DNA from: Aureobasidium sp. EXF-3400
Lineage: Eukaryota; Ascomycota; Dothideomycetes; Dothideales; Saccotheciaceae
Reading direction: 5' to 3'
Assembly: GCA_024195585.1 (NCBI GenBank)
Contig: SWBL01000101.1
Span: 1 to 64,000 of the forward strand
DNA: 64,000 nucleotides
Part shown: positions 23,213 through 35,098 of the stretch, one piece after another
Numbering within the stretch: position 1 is the first letter of the stretch
Layout: each line of letters opens with the position of its first letter
The notes under the pieces: model-generated
The model's input: the letters and a program-made list of their open reading frames with translations, nothing else
The model's database searches: none
What the model was told of the DNA's origin: nothing
Made by a program: the position numbers and the translations under genes

Positions 23213-24980
23213 GTTTGCACCTGCTGCCTCGAACTGGCTCATCTTTGTCACCACAACAAGAGTGCGGATTCTATGGCAAACGGCAGACCCAAGAGTGTAC
23301 GAGTTGGGTCTATGTACGAAAGTTGGAACCCTACCTTCCCTCTCTCACGGTCCAGTCCGCCTACGAAACGTCCCTTGCAGTCCACAGACACATGCCACAC
23401 GCCGTAGCTCACCAACAACCACATAGCGCTGTGCAGATGCCGAGACTGTCAGAACCGTTTGCACCTCATGATTAGACTTCCGCCAAACGAGTTTGCTTCC
23501 GCCGCTCCGCGATGGCCATCGCCCGCTGTTTCCTGGGTGCAACGCCGTTGTCTGCTAAATCCAGTCTGCTCCAGGGTCCGTTCTGCGCACCTGCCTCGCT
23601 CGTCGCCGTCCATTATTGCGTCAGCCCATCTGCTATCGCCCTATCGCTCTGCTCCCTCTGCCCATCCGCCTGTGAGTGCCCATAGCAGACCTGCCCAGGT
23701 GAGCAACGTACGATAGTCTGCCCACAAGACTGCATTACCCTCATCTACCTGCTCGCTCCCACCAATCTCTCCTGATCATCACGTCGCAACCACTCGGTAC
23801 TCGTTCCTTGACCCCTTTTTTGTCCAAGACCGCGACTGCTGCGCTTGGCCTCGGACTACTTTGGGTAAGAAGCTTCTAGTAAAACGTAAAAGACCTAAAA
23901 TCCAAAAGCTTCCAAATTTCCCTGTGCAATGTGCACAACAGGCAGTTGCCAGTTGCTAGCCAGGCACAAGGCTGAGCTTTGCTCGTTTGAGCACGGTCGT
24001 TGTATCCACTATTACTCTGTTGTTGATTCACAATATTGCATTCCCTCCCAACACTCTCAAGCCTGTAAGCCACCTCTGTTTTCTGTATCTCGGTTTCTTA
24101 TATGATCGCACGTGGCCGCGGCAGGGTTCCTTTCCTTGGCTCAAATTCTGTCCTGATATGGATCCAAACGCCTCGGTTGGCTGCGTCTTTGCTCCCAAAC
24201 CCCATCTTGGCATCCAACCTTGTCTGTTTTCTGCACATACACTCCAGCCTCTTACCCATCGACGAAAGTGTCAGCCTTCGCCTTGTTGGCTTTGCATATC
24301 CATCTCGGCTGAAAAGCCCTTCCATTACTGAGCTGGCAAACGGTTCCCGTATCTAGCACTGTCGGATCGCTCGATCACCGATTATCCAACCAAGCTATCT
24401 ACAAAAGCGCCGGGCAATTGACTTCATCTGCCCGGACGGGATTATGCAGGCACGTTTTCCCGAGGCCAAAGATCCCACACTATTCCCAAGGCGAACTTCA
24501 CGCTCGCTCGTACTCCGAAAAGCACGTTTCTTGTAAGCCCTACTCTGCTTTGATAGACGATTTGCGATGACATTATCTGTGAGGGCTAATGCTAGTGTCA
24601 CCGCACGAGCAGTAGTCGTTCGTCAAGCCCAAAACACGTGAAAATTGGACGTTTTACCCCTCATTCAACACCCTTTCTCCAGAGTTCAGCTCGGTGACTC
24701 GCTCGGGTGACGACGATCTGCCGTCCCCCAGATCGACACTTTTCTTACCTTTGTTTGTCGACTCGTCGAGGTTGCTTGGCTGATCAGTCTTATGCCGTAC
24801 TATCCGTCTTATCATTCTATCGACATGCAGATGTTCGGTCAAGTAGTATGTGAGGATACTGAGTTTGCTCCTTCCTCCATCCACGTCTCTCATTTCTTGA
24901 CATGTATACCGCGTCTTTTGTGTGTCCTATGATCGATCATTTCCCACTCTCCTCATAAGCGAGGGTACGCTTGGAAGCGC
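23213..24980. other. intergenic, promoter side of PHD gene
   Basis: About 1.8 kb between the PHD gene (-) and the transporter pseudogene (+). The left 600 bp are strongly C/T-rich on the plus strand. Short frames are present but none resembles a protein family, and no RNA gene was found. Confidence 0.5.
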
Positions 24981-27505
24981 ATGTCAACGGCTGCGGTCCT
25001 AGCAGAAACCAGCGCAGCCACGGGACAAGCAAGCAAGATGACATTCCGGTTCGAGTTAGAGAACGAGAATTCACCTCGTCCAAACTCCACCTCGCATTCG
25101 AGTTCGCAGAGCCTCAAAGAACTAATTGCGTTCGCTCCCAATGACAGAAGCAATCCCCACAACTGGTCCAATAGGAAGAAATCCTTCGTTGTCTTCAATG
25201 GAGTGGCTTTGGTCTGTCTTCGTACTGAATCTCGATCGCTCTTCTGATGGGAAGCCCAGATCATGTCTTCAACTATATGATCTTCTATAGCAGCGGGAGC
25301 ATCGCACCAGTTTGCCGCTCATTTTGATATCACTAATCAGGCGCAGTTGGTGTTGCCAACGTCCTATTACTTGATCGGATACGTCCTTGGCCCGCTACTT
25401 TTCGTGCCACTAAGTGAGAGCTACGGCCGAAAATGGGTCATGGTATCTACTTTTGTAAGGTTTCGTGCTTGATGATTGTTTGACTGCTCTGATAATGCTC
25501 CTCATCTAGGCACTGTTTACTGCTTTTACACTAGGCTGTGCTCTAGCAATTGACTTTGCAACTTTGTGTGTATTGAGATTGTTCGTGGGCATTGGTGCTT
25601 CCAGTCCTATATCCGTGGTGGGTGGGTGAGTATGCAGGCCGGCCCACAAACGTGGCTCGAACGGCCCAACTGGACATCTTACCAGTATATATGCCGACGT
25701 ATACCCTGACCCTGTGACTAGAGGTCGGGCTCTGACTATCTTCATAACTGTAAGTGATACGCATTTGATACGCGTTGCATACCGCCCCACCATGTCAGGA
25801 AGAGGCTGGATTCAAACCCACAATATCTCCGAGCCTAGTTGCAGCAACAGCTGCTGTCTCTGAGCATGTTTATAGGGTTGGGTATATCCGCGGTCACCTG
25901 TATTTACATGTGGGCTCATACCTCGTGATGTGCATGATTGGTCTCTGCCAGCTGGCGATCTTGACAATCTCCCATGCTAGCCTTCAAGCAGAAAGAGGTA
26001 GAGAGAGCATTGAGGAGCTAATGACGGGCGCAGGCGACCACTTTCGGACCCATCCTTGGGCCTATCACGTCCGGATTCATCGCAGTCGTGTCATGGCGCT
26101 GGATCTTCTGGCTCTCGTTGATTATAGCTGGAGTCACCTGGCCCATCCTGCTGTTCAGCCCAGAAACTTATGCACCCATAATCCTTGCTATGCGCGCGCG
26201 GCGTCTTCGCAAGGAAAACGGCAACCCCAACATTTTTGCACCGATCGAGCTCGAGCATCATGGTCTGAAGCAGATGATCACTGTCGTCCTGACCAGACCG
26301 GTGGGGATGTTCTTCACCGAAGCAATCGTGCTATGCAGTTGCCTATACCTGTCCTTCGTGTACGCAATCTTTCTACATGTATTTCCAGGCTTACCCAACT
26401 ATTTTTAATGGGATTTACCACTTCAACTCTGGTGAAGTTGGACTAATATTCCTGCCAATCGGAGTCGGAGCCCTTCTCGCGTGCGGTCTATACCTCTGTT
26501 GGGATCGTGTTCTGGATAGGGCGAAGGCACGCGATCCGCCTGCTGCATGGTCGCAGAGTGAGGGGTATCGACGTTTGCCTCTAGCATGCCTTGGAGGACC
26601 GTTGTTCATGCTCAGTTGTTTCTGGCTTGGATTTATGACAAAGACACACATACTGTACCACGAGGCTACAGCTTGATCCGTCAATGCGCTTAATTGATAC
26701 ATGTACAAGTATCCTCGCAACCGCCACGATGCTAAAGCCACAAACTATCTGAACTTCCGAGGAGTTTCGGCGACCGTGGCTCGGTTGGCACTATGGTGAT
26801 CTCGTGGTACTGTATGAAGGTTCATTTGGAACTTTGTGCTGATTTTGTCTTTACAGGAACAGCTCGAGAGGACATATCCATTGGGCGGTGCCCATTTTGT
26901 CAGCTTTGCCTTTCGGCATGGGATTCCTGTTATTGTTCATGTCGTTGATCAAATATTTTCCATTTCCATCCAACTACTTCAATTCGTCGTTGGCTGATTC
27001 GTCCATAGCTACCTTGTTGATGCGTACGGAGTGTTCGCAGCAAGCGCCATGGCAGCATAAGCTTGCTCAAGGAGCTTGTTCGGTGCGGTTCTGCAATTCG
27101 CGGCCAGACCAACGTAAGTAGTAAGCGTATACTCGAAAGAGAATCGAGGGCCTCTGAAGCTCGCAGCGGAGTGTCAACCCGGGTCCGCACAGCCTCTGGC
27201 GCCACAAAGTAGCATTACTAGCAAATGCGGGAATATGTCGACAACTTACCAAGAACATGCTAACTTCAAGAAGGTATCAGCGCTTGGGTGTCGCGTGGGC
27301 CTGTTCATTGCTGGGCTTTCTAAGTTTGGCGATGTGCGTTATTCCCTTCGCCTTCATCCGCTTTGGGGACAGCATCCGGGAGAGGAGCAACTTTTGCCAA
27401 TCCTTGAAGCAACTTAAACAAGAGAATGAAGAGCGGGAAGTGCAGGAGCGAAGGATGCAGGAAAGTGGGGTCGAGAAGGCCACAGCTGTGGAGAAGCTGG
27501 TTTAA
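24981..27505 (+). pseudogene. decayed MFS multidrug transporter (DHA1 type)
   Basis: Family sequence runs in order: NPHNWSNRKKSFVVFN, YYLIGYVLGPLLFVPLSESYGRK (motif A), LRLFVGIGASSPISVVGG, VYPDPVTRGRALTIF, TTFGPILGPITSGFIAVVSWRW (motif C), SPETYAP, AYPTIFNGIYHFNSGEVGL, HWAVPILSALPFGMGFLLLF, and a last exon RLGVAWACSLLGFLSLAMCVIPFAFIRFG. Lesions: TGA at 25278-25280 inside helix 1; one extra base near 26371 between VYAIF and FQAYP; interrupted sequence at about 26640-26860 where helices 7-8 are expected to continue; a lost intron donor at 26953 (ATATTT where GTATTT fits the phase); TAA at 27058-27060 in AASAMAA*ACSRS. Other intron borders are intact, so the decay looks recent. A 284-bp non-family segment (25750-26033) splits the TIFIT/ATTFGP region and may be an enlarged intron. 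Confidence 0.85.
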
Positions 27506-28371
27506 GTAAACGGACACGCAGTAGAAAGTCTTGGTTGGTCTTGAACAATATTTGACGGGATGTGTGGGATTTTGGTTGAACGGTTTGACTCGAACATGCG
27601 TTTTTAGCTTGACGAGACAAAGTCAAGTTTGGTCTAACCACTCGGTGGGAACGAGACGAATCCCACAATCGATTCTCTTCATGCAGGTGCAAAGTTATTT
27701 CTGTATGTACAAGAACAGATGTTCTGTGCACGAACGCAGGGATAAGATCTGCATGATTAGTAGTCTGCAAGATAGCGTTTACTGCTCGTCTCGCTTTGCC
27801 TGTTTTTACACACGAAAAATGCGCCTATCTTCCTAGTGTTGCTGTGGAAGATCGTAACTATTAGCGGCATCCATTTTACTATCATATCGACCGAGCGATC
27901 CTACGAGTGCACTTTTACCATCCTTCGTCTATTTCGCATGGGTTGTGTTCGACCTCCAATCGAGAGTCGGACTCCGAGGAATTCGTATTAGCAAGGATCA
28001 ATGGTGACGAGCCTTGAAGCAGACTTCTGGCAGGATAATTCTGGTACCATGCCATGTTTCTAGCAGTGTAGGCTTTCTTGGCTGCTTGACGATATGCTAA
28101 ACAGTTTTTTCACATGCGATCGGTCTTCCGCTCGGAAGCGTCTGGAGGTAGTATAGCATCAACAACAGCCTTCTTCAATCTACATAGTTCTCAGCATAAA
28201 CTGCGACTACCTTGGAACGCCTGGATCTCATTAATCCCAGTAGAACACCGGCCGAGAGCGTATACTTTTCATGCCCGAATACTCCCAAAAGTCTCATATG
28301 TGTCCACTATCCTTTCCTAGCATGGGCTGCTCCCGCTTTTCCTCGGTGTATCTGCTCGGCATCCTCCACTT
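27506..28371. other. convergent 3' flanks, no gene seen
   Basis: Lies between the transporter pseudogene end and the YSH1 stop. No credible frame or RNA gene. Confidence 0.5.
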
Positions 28372-31329
28372 TCATTCCCATAGTGGAGCAACAACCTCAA
28401 CAGCCCGTTCGACCACGGCGCGGATCCTGTCGGCCATGCTTCGCATGCTGCACTCTACTTCGAGCGTCTCGAGCCAAACTTTGGCTACAATCTTGTCCAC
28501 CTTGATCTCCAGGCCTGGCACAGGTATGCCTGCTCTATGCAGGCGTTCCAGCTCTGCCATTTCCAGCTGAGCTCTGGCTTTTTCTGCTGCTATAGGATCA
28601 TCAGAGCTACTAGTGTCCTCAGGAATGTCGAGTTTGGGTCTCGAGATCGGCGTGATGGCGTCCTCGCCAAATTGGGCTTCGAGGAACATGCATAGACGTG
28701 AAAGCCTTTCCGATGGACTGATATGTGCGTGGAGGTTACGCTTGTGTTCGTGGTGATTGTGTGAGTGTGGGCTCGACGATTCTGCAACTCTGTTAGAACT
28801 CTAGCCCAATGACTCTGCTTGGATCTGAGACTCACGCTTTACAGCCGCAGGACTGCTCTCGACTGTGAACAGAACAGCAAGTACGGCGTCGGCAATTCCG
28901 TCATTAGCAACGTTGCCCTCCCACTCGACTTCGACCTCTCCACGATCGGCCACCCTGACTCTGACCGAGCCCATAACCTCAAAGATGGTCTCCTGTGGTC
29001 TTTCTAGCTCTTCGTCGGCCTCCTCAACCTTTGCACCGTTTCCATTGGCCTCTGCCTTTGTCCCTTCACGAGGCGATGAAATCGTCTTAATGGCTCCAAA
29101 AGTACCTTCCAGGGCCCATTTTATAAGCTCGAGACCTGCGGCAGCAAGTGTCAGTCTTTGGCGGCAGAGGATTGTTGTGGTTGTCAGTCCGGCGTATTCC
29201 TTTAGGTCCTCTGGCGCCATCAAGCTAAGTTTGAAGTCATTTTGCACCAAAACGCCAGAGACCACTTGGTCCCCATTCGTCGTCTTGAACTTCTTCTCAT
29301 CTCTCGTACTACCTTCATCAGAAGTAGGAGGTGAAGGTGGGGCTGCTGATATCTGAATTTGGTTTGCGAGTCGACCAACCACTTTGGCGATCTTGTCCTG
29401 TCTGAAGGGAATTCGAAGTTCTTCGCAGTTTGCTGGGGAGAAAACCTTGACTGGTGTTGCCTTATTTGCATTCAGAGACAACAGCTTGGACTTGAGTCTC
29501 ATCATGTTTGTCTTCTCGCCGTGTACCAAAATCTGTGATGAAAGAATTAGCGAATCTTGCAATCCTGCACTTTGCGATACTACTAACCACAACAGGAGCT
29601 GCAACTTCTTCTATAAACTCCCGATTTTCCGTTCCATCGACGTGTGCTGCAAACGAATATTCTTGGACGGTACACCTTCGGGGTATCATGACTTTTTCTC
29701 CCTCGGCACCTGGCTTTCCTCGACTGCCTACACCTTGCACTCTACCACCCACTTTACCAGTCATAACAGCTTGGATGCTTTCAGGCTCAGTGAGAATCAT
29801 CTTCGCCATAGTGCCTTCGACACTGTAGCCAGTGACAATGACGCCGTTCTTCGGATCGGGTGCCCAACGCTCGAGAAGAGCACGAGATACGCCGTTCTGG
29901 AGCATACCAGGAGATGCAAGCATGACGCATCCGCCAACATCATCGAATCTGTCGAGTGACTTCAGGTTTCGAATCCAGCGGAAGTCCCAGGGACCTCCAG
30001 CGCCGGCTTCACCGCTGCCGTCAACTGTTTGAGCAAGCCTGTTTTGGAACATGGACTTGATGTTGTCGTTCATGGCATCGATGTATGTTTGGTAGACAAG
30101 CATGCACTTTTTTGCTAGGTTACTAGCATAGTAGATTGGGTATTTTCTGTACTCGGGATGTCGGTTCCAGTAGTCCTCAAGAATCAGAAGAAGCTCTTGT
30201 GCACGGCCGATAGCGAAGACAGGCATGAGGACACGTCCTCCGCGGTTGAGGACACCAGTCAAGCTCTTCATCAAAGCAGTCTCTCGCTCCAGTCTCGGGA
30301 TGTGAGAGGCAACGCCAAAGGTGGACTCTGTGATCAAAACGTCTACCTTGACACCCTTCGGAGCTGAGGCGGGGATTAGATGACGATCATGCTCTCTCGA
30401 ATAGTCTCCAGTGAACAAGATATTGAGCCCAGCAATCTCAATCACGTACATGGCTGCACCAAGAACGTGACCAGCTGGATAAGGAGTTATCCGGATACCT
30501 GCATGAGTGTGTGTGGTATGGAATGCGATGGTTTGGATCATGGGAAGAGTCGAAAGAACATCGGCTTCGGTGTAGAGTTGTGTTGGCTGCTCTGCAGTTG
30601 CATGGGTGTTCCTGGCCGATCATTAGCTCGATACCAGGACATTTCAGAAGAGAACAGACATACTGTACGCGAACGGAATCCTGCATCAGCCACTTATAGA
30701 TGGCTTTGGTCGGGTGGGTCATGAAGACGCGCCCTTTGAAATTCGTTTTTGCCATGACATAGGGTAGCGAGGCGGCATGGTCCAGGTGGAAGCTGCACAG
30801 CGTGTTAGCTATCGGAGATGGATATCATGTACACACGACTTATGGATATGGGCATGCAAAGAGCAAAGAGTGAAATCAGCTCACGGTCACCGGCACACAG
30901 GAGAAGTGGTGGAAACAAAATTTCGATTTGATTTATATACAACTGCGGAGGAAGCTGCCTGGGTGTACAGGTTATAGCATGCAGATGCAAGACAGTCTTG
31001 GGGGAGGAGTGCAGAGAAAGAAACGTGTGCCGATGCAGTGACCGTGAGCGCGGCTGTGGTGAGCAGACCAAGAGGACTTACTGGGTAATGAGCAGAATAT
31101 CGACGGTGCTCAAGTCGAACTCGTCGTAGAAGGGGAGAGAGGCCAGGCCGTCGTAGGCAGGATGGGCACCAGCATCGAGCATGACGGTTTTGCCCTTGTA
31201 TTGTATGATATGGCATGAGCGACCGACTTCGTTTCCACCACCCAAGCACAGAAACATCAGCTCATCCGAGGGGTCAACAGGCTCTTCGGGCTCGGGCGTG
31301 GCCGTGTCAAGCTTTCGTTTCGTGGCCAT
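28372..31329 (-). CDS. YSH1: pre-mRNA 3'-end endonuclease Ysh1 (CPSF73)
   Basis: Five exons: 31329-31082, 30792-30664, 30611-29588, 29532-28836 and 28781-28372 (835 aa). It is the zinc-dependent nuclease that cuts pre-mRNA at the poly(A) site within CPF. The metallo-beta-lactamase core shows HFHLDH at 83-88 (split across intron 1), [20 protein letters not shown] and [12 protein letters not shown]. The beta-CASP region ([20 protein letters not shown] ... [15 protein letters not shown]) is followed by the third MBL motif FAAHVDG and the C-terminal dimerisation domain ending [16 protein letters not shown]. Intron 2 was placed at GTATGT...CCAG because it yields [18 protein letters not shown] in phase. 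Intron 1 is 289 bp, far longer than the other three (52-55 bp). Confidence 0.95.
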
Positions 31330-31820
31330 GGCGGGCGCAGAGGCTGCTGTGATGGTCGGTGACCAGTCGTATAGAGTTTGTAGCAAAGCTGACGGTATAG
31401 ACGGTGTGTTCAATGTGCACAAGTAATGTCGAGTGAATTATGGCGAGTTTGTTGTTTCTGGGTGATGGTTAGAGGAAGGAGCTACGAGTGAGAGGAAGTG
31501 ACGGCTGTCGACGCGCATGCATCACTCACGGCAGCTTCCGCCGCGTCTGCTGGCAGCGCAAAGCATCCATCCGACTTGATCAAGGTATCACCCATTCACT
31601 TCATCGATAACACGTCCCGCCCGACCATCGCATACCCGTCGCCTTCACCGTACCCGCCTGCTCCGTCGCCGTCACTGTCGCAGCCTATCCTCTACCTGTT
31701 CGCCTTGCACTTCTCGGCATGCTCTGTTAATACTTACGACAACTGCTATACCTTTAGCTGCGCAGCGGCCACGGCCGCAACATACATCCTTCCACCTGCA
31801 CCTCCGTAGTTGTCGCCGTC
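31330..31820. other. divergent promoter region YSH1 / TAF4
   Basis: 491 bp between two divergent starts. It is C/T-rich on the plus strand near TAF4 (cgtcgccttcaccgtaccc...). No coding frame is supported. Confidence 0.5.
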
Positions 31821-33771
31821 ATGTCGCACAACATGTCTACCTCTCAGCAGAGCCCACCCCAGCTGCCCCAGCAATCACTGCCTCAGCAACAGCAACAACA
31901 GCAGCAGCAGCAGCCCCCACGACCCATTCCTCATCCTCCACAGCAGTCGCAACAGCCACATCAGCCCATGCAGCCTGTCTCGCGTCCATACTCGCCTTAT
32001 CAGAACAATGCCACACCAGCCGGCATCGCTCTGCCTCCGGCCAAGAGACCACGCCTTTCACCTAATCCCCAGTCACCTCACACCGCTCAGAGTCCATATC
32101 CGCCGCCTCCTGCTCTTCCTGAAAGTCCTTATGCCACCTACTCGCCTATGACTGCTGGTAGTCCTCCCGCTTTCAATGCGCCTCAGCCCTACGCTCCTTC
32201 ACCCATGCCTGGCGCCATGGGCCCTCCTCCACGACCTACACAAGAGAAGGCCGAGAAAGAGGACAAGGAAAAGATCACTGACATCAGCGACGTCACCGAT
32301 GTCTTCCACGGCTCGGGTATCGATCTAAGGGAAGAAGAGAACTACATGACTAGCACCTACAGAAACGTGCATAAGAACACATCCTTCAACACCTCTTTTG
32401 GCTCCAACACAACTGTCGCTTCTCCAAACAATAGCTTTGGTCTGGTCTCGCAAGGTAGTTTCGGAAGTCAGCCTGCTTTTGCGGGAAGTGGTCCTATCTC
32501 GCAACCACCAATCTCGCAAGAATCTGTCAAGGACGAGATCGATCAGAAACACCGCGCTGCTGCACTTGCGCTCAACGAAAAGCGTCAGCAACACTTGACT
32601 GATCCGTTCTTGCAAGCTAATAACATTCGCCATCGTATGCATCGTATAGCTTATGATCAAGGCGTTGCCCTTAATGTGGATGGATTGTATGACAAATTGC
32701 CGGAGCGGCCACAGGGGATTCAGGGTGTCTCGGCGACCGGTCCCAATGGCACAGCTGCAGCCGTCAAAGGACATGGCTTGCTTCAAGAGACGGCGCCTTT
32801 GGCTGAAATTCTCACCCTCATATCGCTTGCTGCCAACGAGAGAGTCCGTTCCCTGGTTGACGAATCATATGCTATTGCTCGTGGCAGACGCTATGGGAGC
32901 CATGGAGTTGTTCCTCCGAATCTGTCAGATCTTGCGATTGGTGAGAACGAAACAGCAGCTGTGGCTGAGATACCACGCATCACGAATACCGCTTGGGAGA
33001 AGGTGCCTGAAGATAATCTCAGCGGCATCGAGGGTGGCGTGGTAAAAACCGAAGCATCAGGTAAGTATCTGTGTGTTATGGCATAGAATGTGTTGCTGAA
33101 GTGTATGCTCAGAAAACAAACCGCTACCGACAAAGTCATTTTCTTCAGCTATTTCTACACATCTACTGGAGCTGGCTAAACAGGATCGTGATGCCGAGCG
33201 CGAACGCGTTCGTAAGCGCCAGGAACGTGCAAAGCGTGTCAACTCAACGACAATTGTGGATGGTGTTAACGGCAACGACGCGACATCTGGACCTGCGACA
33301 CCCTCTGCAGCTGCCGCTCCATCCTCCACAGACGCTTCTGGTGCTGCCCCAGAAAAGCCGATGACTAAAAAGGAACGTGAGCGACAGGCCAAGATGGGCC
33401 AGACTGAGGAAGTTCTGCACAAAAACTCCAACACAACCGCTGCTCTACAGTTGGGTATGGGTAAGAAAAAGAAGTACAGTTGGTTGACTGGTGGTGCGCC
33501 AGCAGCGCCTGTGAATCCTTACAAGCAGACCCCCAAATCCACTTCAGCCAGCGCGGCAACAAGTGGCACTGGTGGCGGAAAGAATGCTTCAAGTAGCGGC
33601 AATGGCATGGATAAGGCGCTACAGGTACGTGAAAGAAAGTGGGGAAGTTGGAGAGAAGACGGCGTGGAAGGCAGAGGCATCCAGATCAGAGACTGGGTCG
33701 TTGTACTCGAGCGAGACGGTAAAGAGAAGAAGGCACTACAAAAGAGCTTGCTCAAGCTCGAGGGAGAGTGA
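31821..33771 (+). CDS. TAF4: TFIID subunit TAF4
   Basis: Two exons: 31821-33060 and 33113-33771 (632 aa). It is a core TFIID subunit that pairs with TAF12 through a histone-fold. The N-terminus is Pro/Gln-rich with an uninterrupted glutamine run encoded by mixed CAG/CAA. The conserved TAF4 domain starts near residue 150 (EKITDISDVTDVFHGSGIDL) and includes DPFLQANNIRHRMHRIA, LISLAANERVRSLVDESYAIAR and STHLLELAKQDRDAERERVR. The C-terminal region (KYSWLTGG ... RDWVVVLERDGKEKKALQKS) is typical of fungal TAF4. The single intron removes 52 bp just before ENKPLPTKSFSS. Confidence 0.92.
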
Positions 33772-33948
33772 GCGAGTATTCTGCTTGCGCAAATCCTCCT
33801 TACACAAAATCTGGCGACTCAAGAAGGACGCGAAGGTTTGTAGCGTCCATCAGTGCTGTTCACAATGAAACGAGACCAACCCCATTTTGATGGTTCCATC
33901 AGATAACATCTTCATCTGCCCCTTCTGAATATTGCTAGCAAGTTGTCG

Positions 33949-34680
33949 TCAAGTCCTTGAAAACCCTCCTCGTTGCCGAACTCTTCCAAAGGTGACGGAC
34001 TTGGGCACGAATTTGAGTGCAGCCATGGAGTTAGCGATGTCGTCCATGGATTCATCGTTCGTCGATTCGTCACGGTTGCTGGTTTCCTTTACCTCAGTCT
34101 CCATAAGGTCGGACGCATGGAGGCTTTCAGTGGTGTCCACTTTGACAAGGTTGCTCGGAGCTTTGCTCTGTTTTTGACGACTCTTGCCCTCTGGTCTGAG
34201 TAGTGAAGTGCGGTTGTCGGAGCCATGATTTACGATGTAAAAATCGTAGTTGCGCGGAAACATGTGCTTGTCAATCAGATGCATTCGCCGCTTCTGAGGA
34301 GTGCTGCAGACCTTCTCGCAATCCTCGACGAAGCAGTGATATGTCTTTTCACCTCTATCTTGTTTGACACGATTGAGAGGGTCGTGACTCTCGGCAATAT
34401 GCAGAGAGAGGAAATGCTCGGTGGGGAAGTTTTTGGCACATTCTATACACCTGAACGAATGTGCTTTAAGATAGTGGACTTCGTAATCGTTGTATGTGGT
34501 AAATTTGATGGGCTGGTGCGGAGGCAGAGTACAAGTTATGGCTGTGTTTGCGGTATCTGTAGTTGGAACATCGAGATGTGTATATTTGCCAGGCGGCTGT
34601 ACGCTGTGAACCGGCAAATCATCAGTAACAGGTGCATGGTGTACGCCAGATTCCGAGTCTCGTCTAGCGCGTTTCGACAT
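33949..34680 (-). CDS. C2H2 zinc-finger protein, ZNF511-like
   Basis: Single exon, 243 aa. Features: CTLPPHQPIKFTTYNDYEVHY, a C2H2 finger FRCIECAKNFPTEHFLSLH with the second His in ESH, then YHCFVEDCEKVCSTPQKRRMHLIDKH and MFPRNYDFYIVNHG. This order matches the conserved ZNF511 family, whose molecular role is poorly known. A disordered acidic/Ser tail ends in a basic Gly-Arg segment (VTFGRVRQRGGFSRT). It converges on TAF4 with 177 bp between stops. Confidence 0.85.
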   Translation of the reverse strand: MSKRARRDSESGVHHAPVTDDLPVHSVQPPGKYTHLDVPTTDTANTAITCTLPPHQPIKFTTYNDYEVHYLKAHSFRCIECAKNFPTEHFLSLHIAESHDPLNRVKQDRGEKTYHCFVEDCEKVCSTPQKRRMHLIDKHMFPRNYDFYIVNHGSDNRTSLLRPEGKSRQKQSKAPSNLVKVDTTESLHASDLMETEVKETSNRDESTNDESMDDIANSMAALKFVPKSVTFGRVRQRGGFSRT

Positions 34681-35098
34681 GGCGAAGAGATGTGGTGGAG
34701 AGGGCGATTGGGGAGAGATGGCAGGAGGCAGTACAGATTATAATGCAGCGACAGGGTGATAGTGGCAGCAAAAACCACTGATGTATCGGAACAGACGGGC
34801 GCGAAGACGGAGCAATTCACCCGGTCCCGAGACTTTGGTGGATGCTGCCTCAGAGCCTCGACACTCGTCGCTGCCAAATCTCGACAAACGTCCCCACGTC
34901 GCGCTCGTCTCGGATCCTCACATCAGCAACGGGACTGTCCTTGCTGTACGCTCCGGTCCATCGAGTTCGCCATCGCTATGGATCGCACCGGCCCGTCCGC
35001 ACTCCCCGGATATCACCACGTTTACATCTGACCTCTCGCACTGCTCGGTCACCAACGACCCCGTCATAGGCGCTCTATGTTGAGCGCCATCCTCTAAC
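34681..35098. other. divergent promoter region ZNF511-like / SMG7-like
   Basis: 418 bp between divergent starts with no supported gene. Confidence 0.5.

Noticed and set aside
25795..25830. GGATTCAAACCC, resembling a tRNA T arm
   Set aside because: The 5-bp T stem does not pair and no anticodon or acceptor arms fit around it.
31880..31920. CRISPR-like short repeats
   Set aside because: They are CAG/CAA glutamine codons within TAF4, with no spacers; the genome is eukaryotic.
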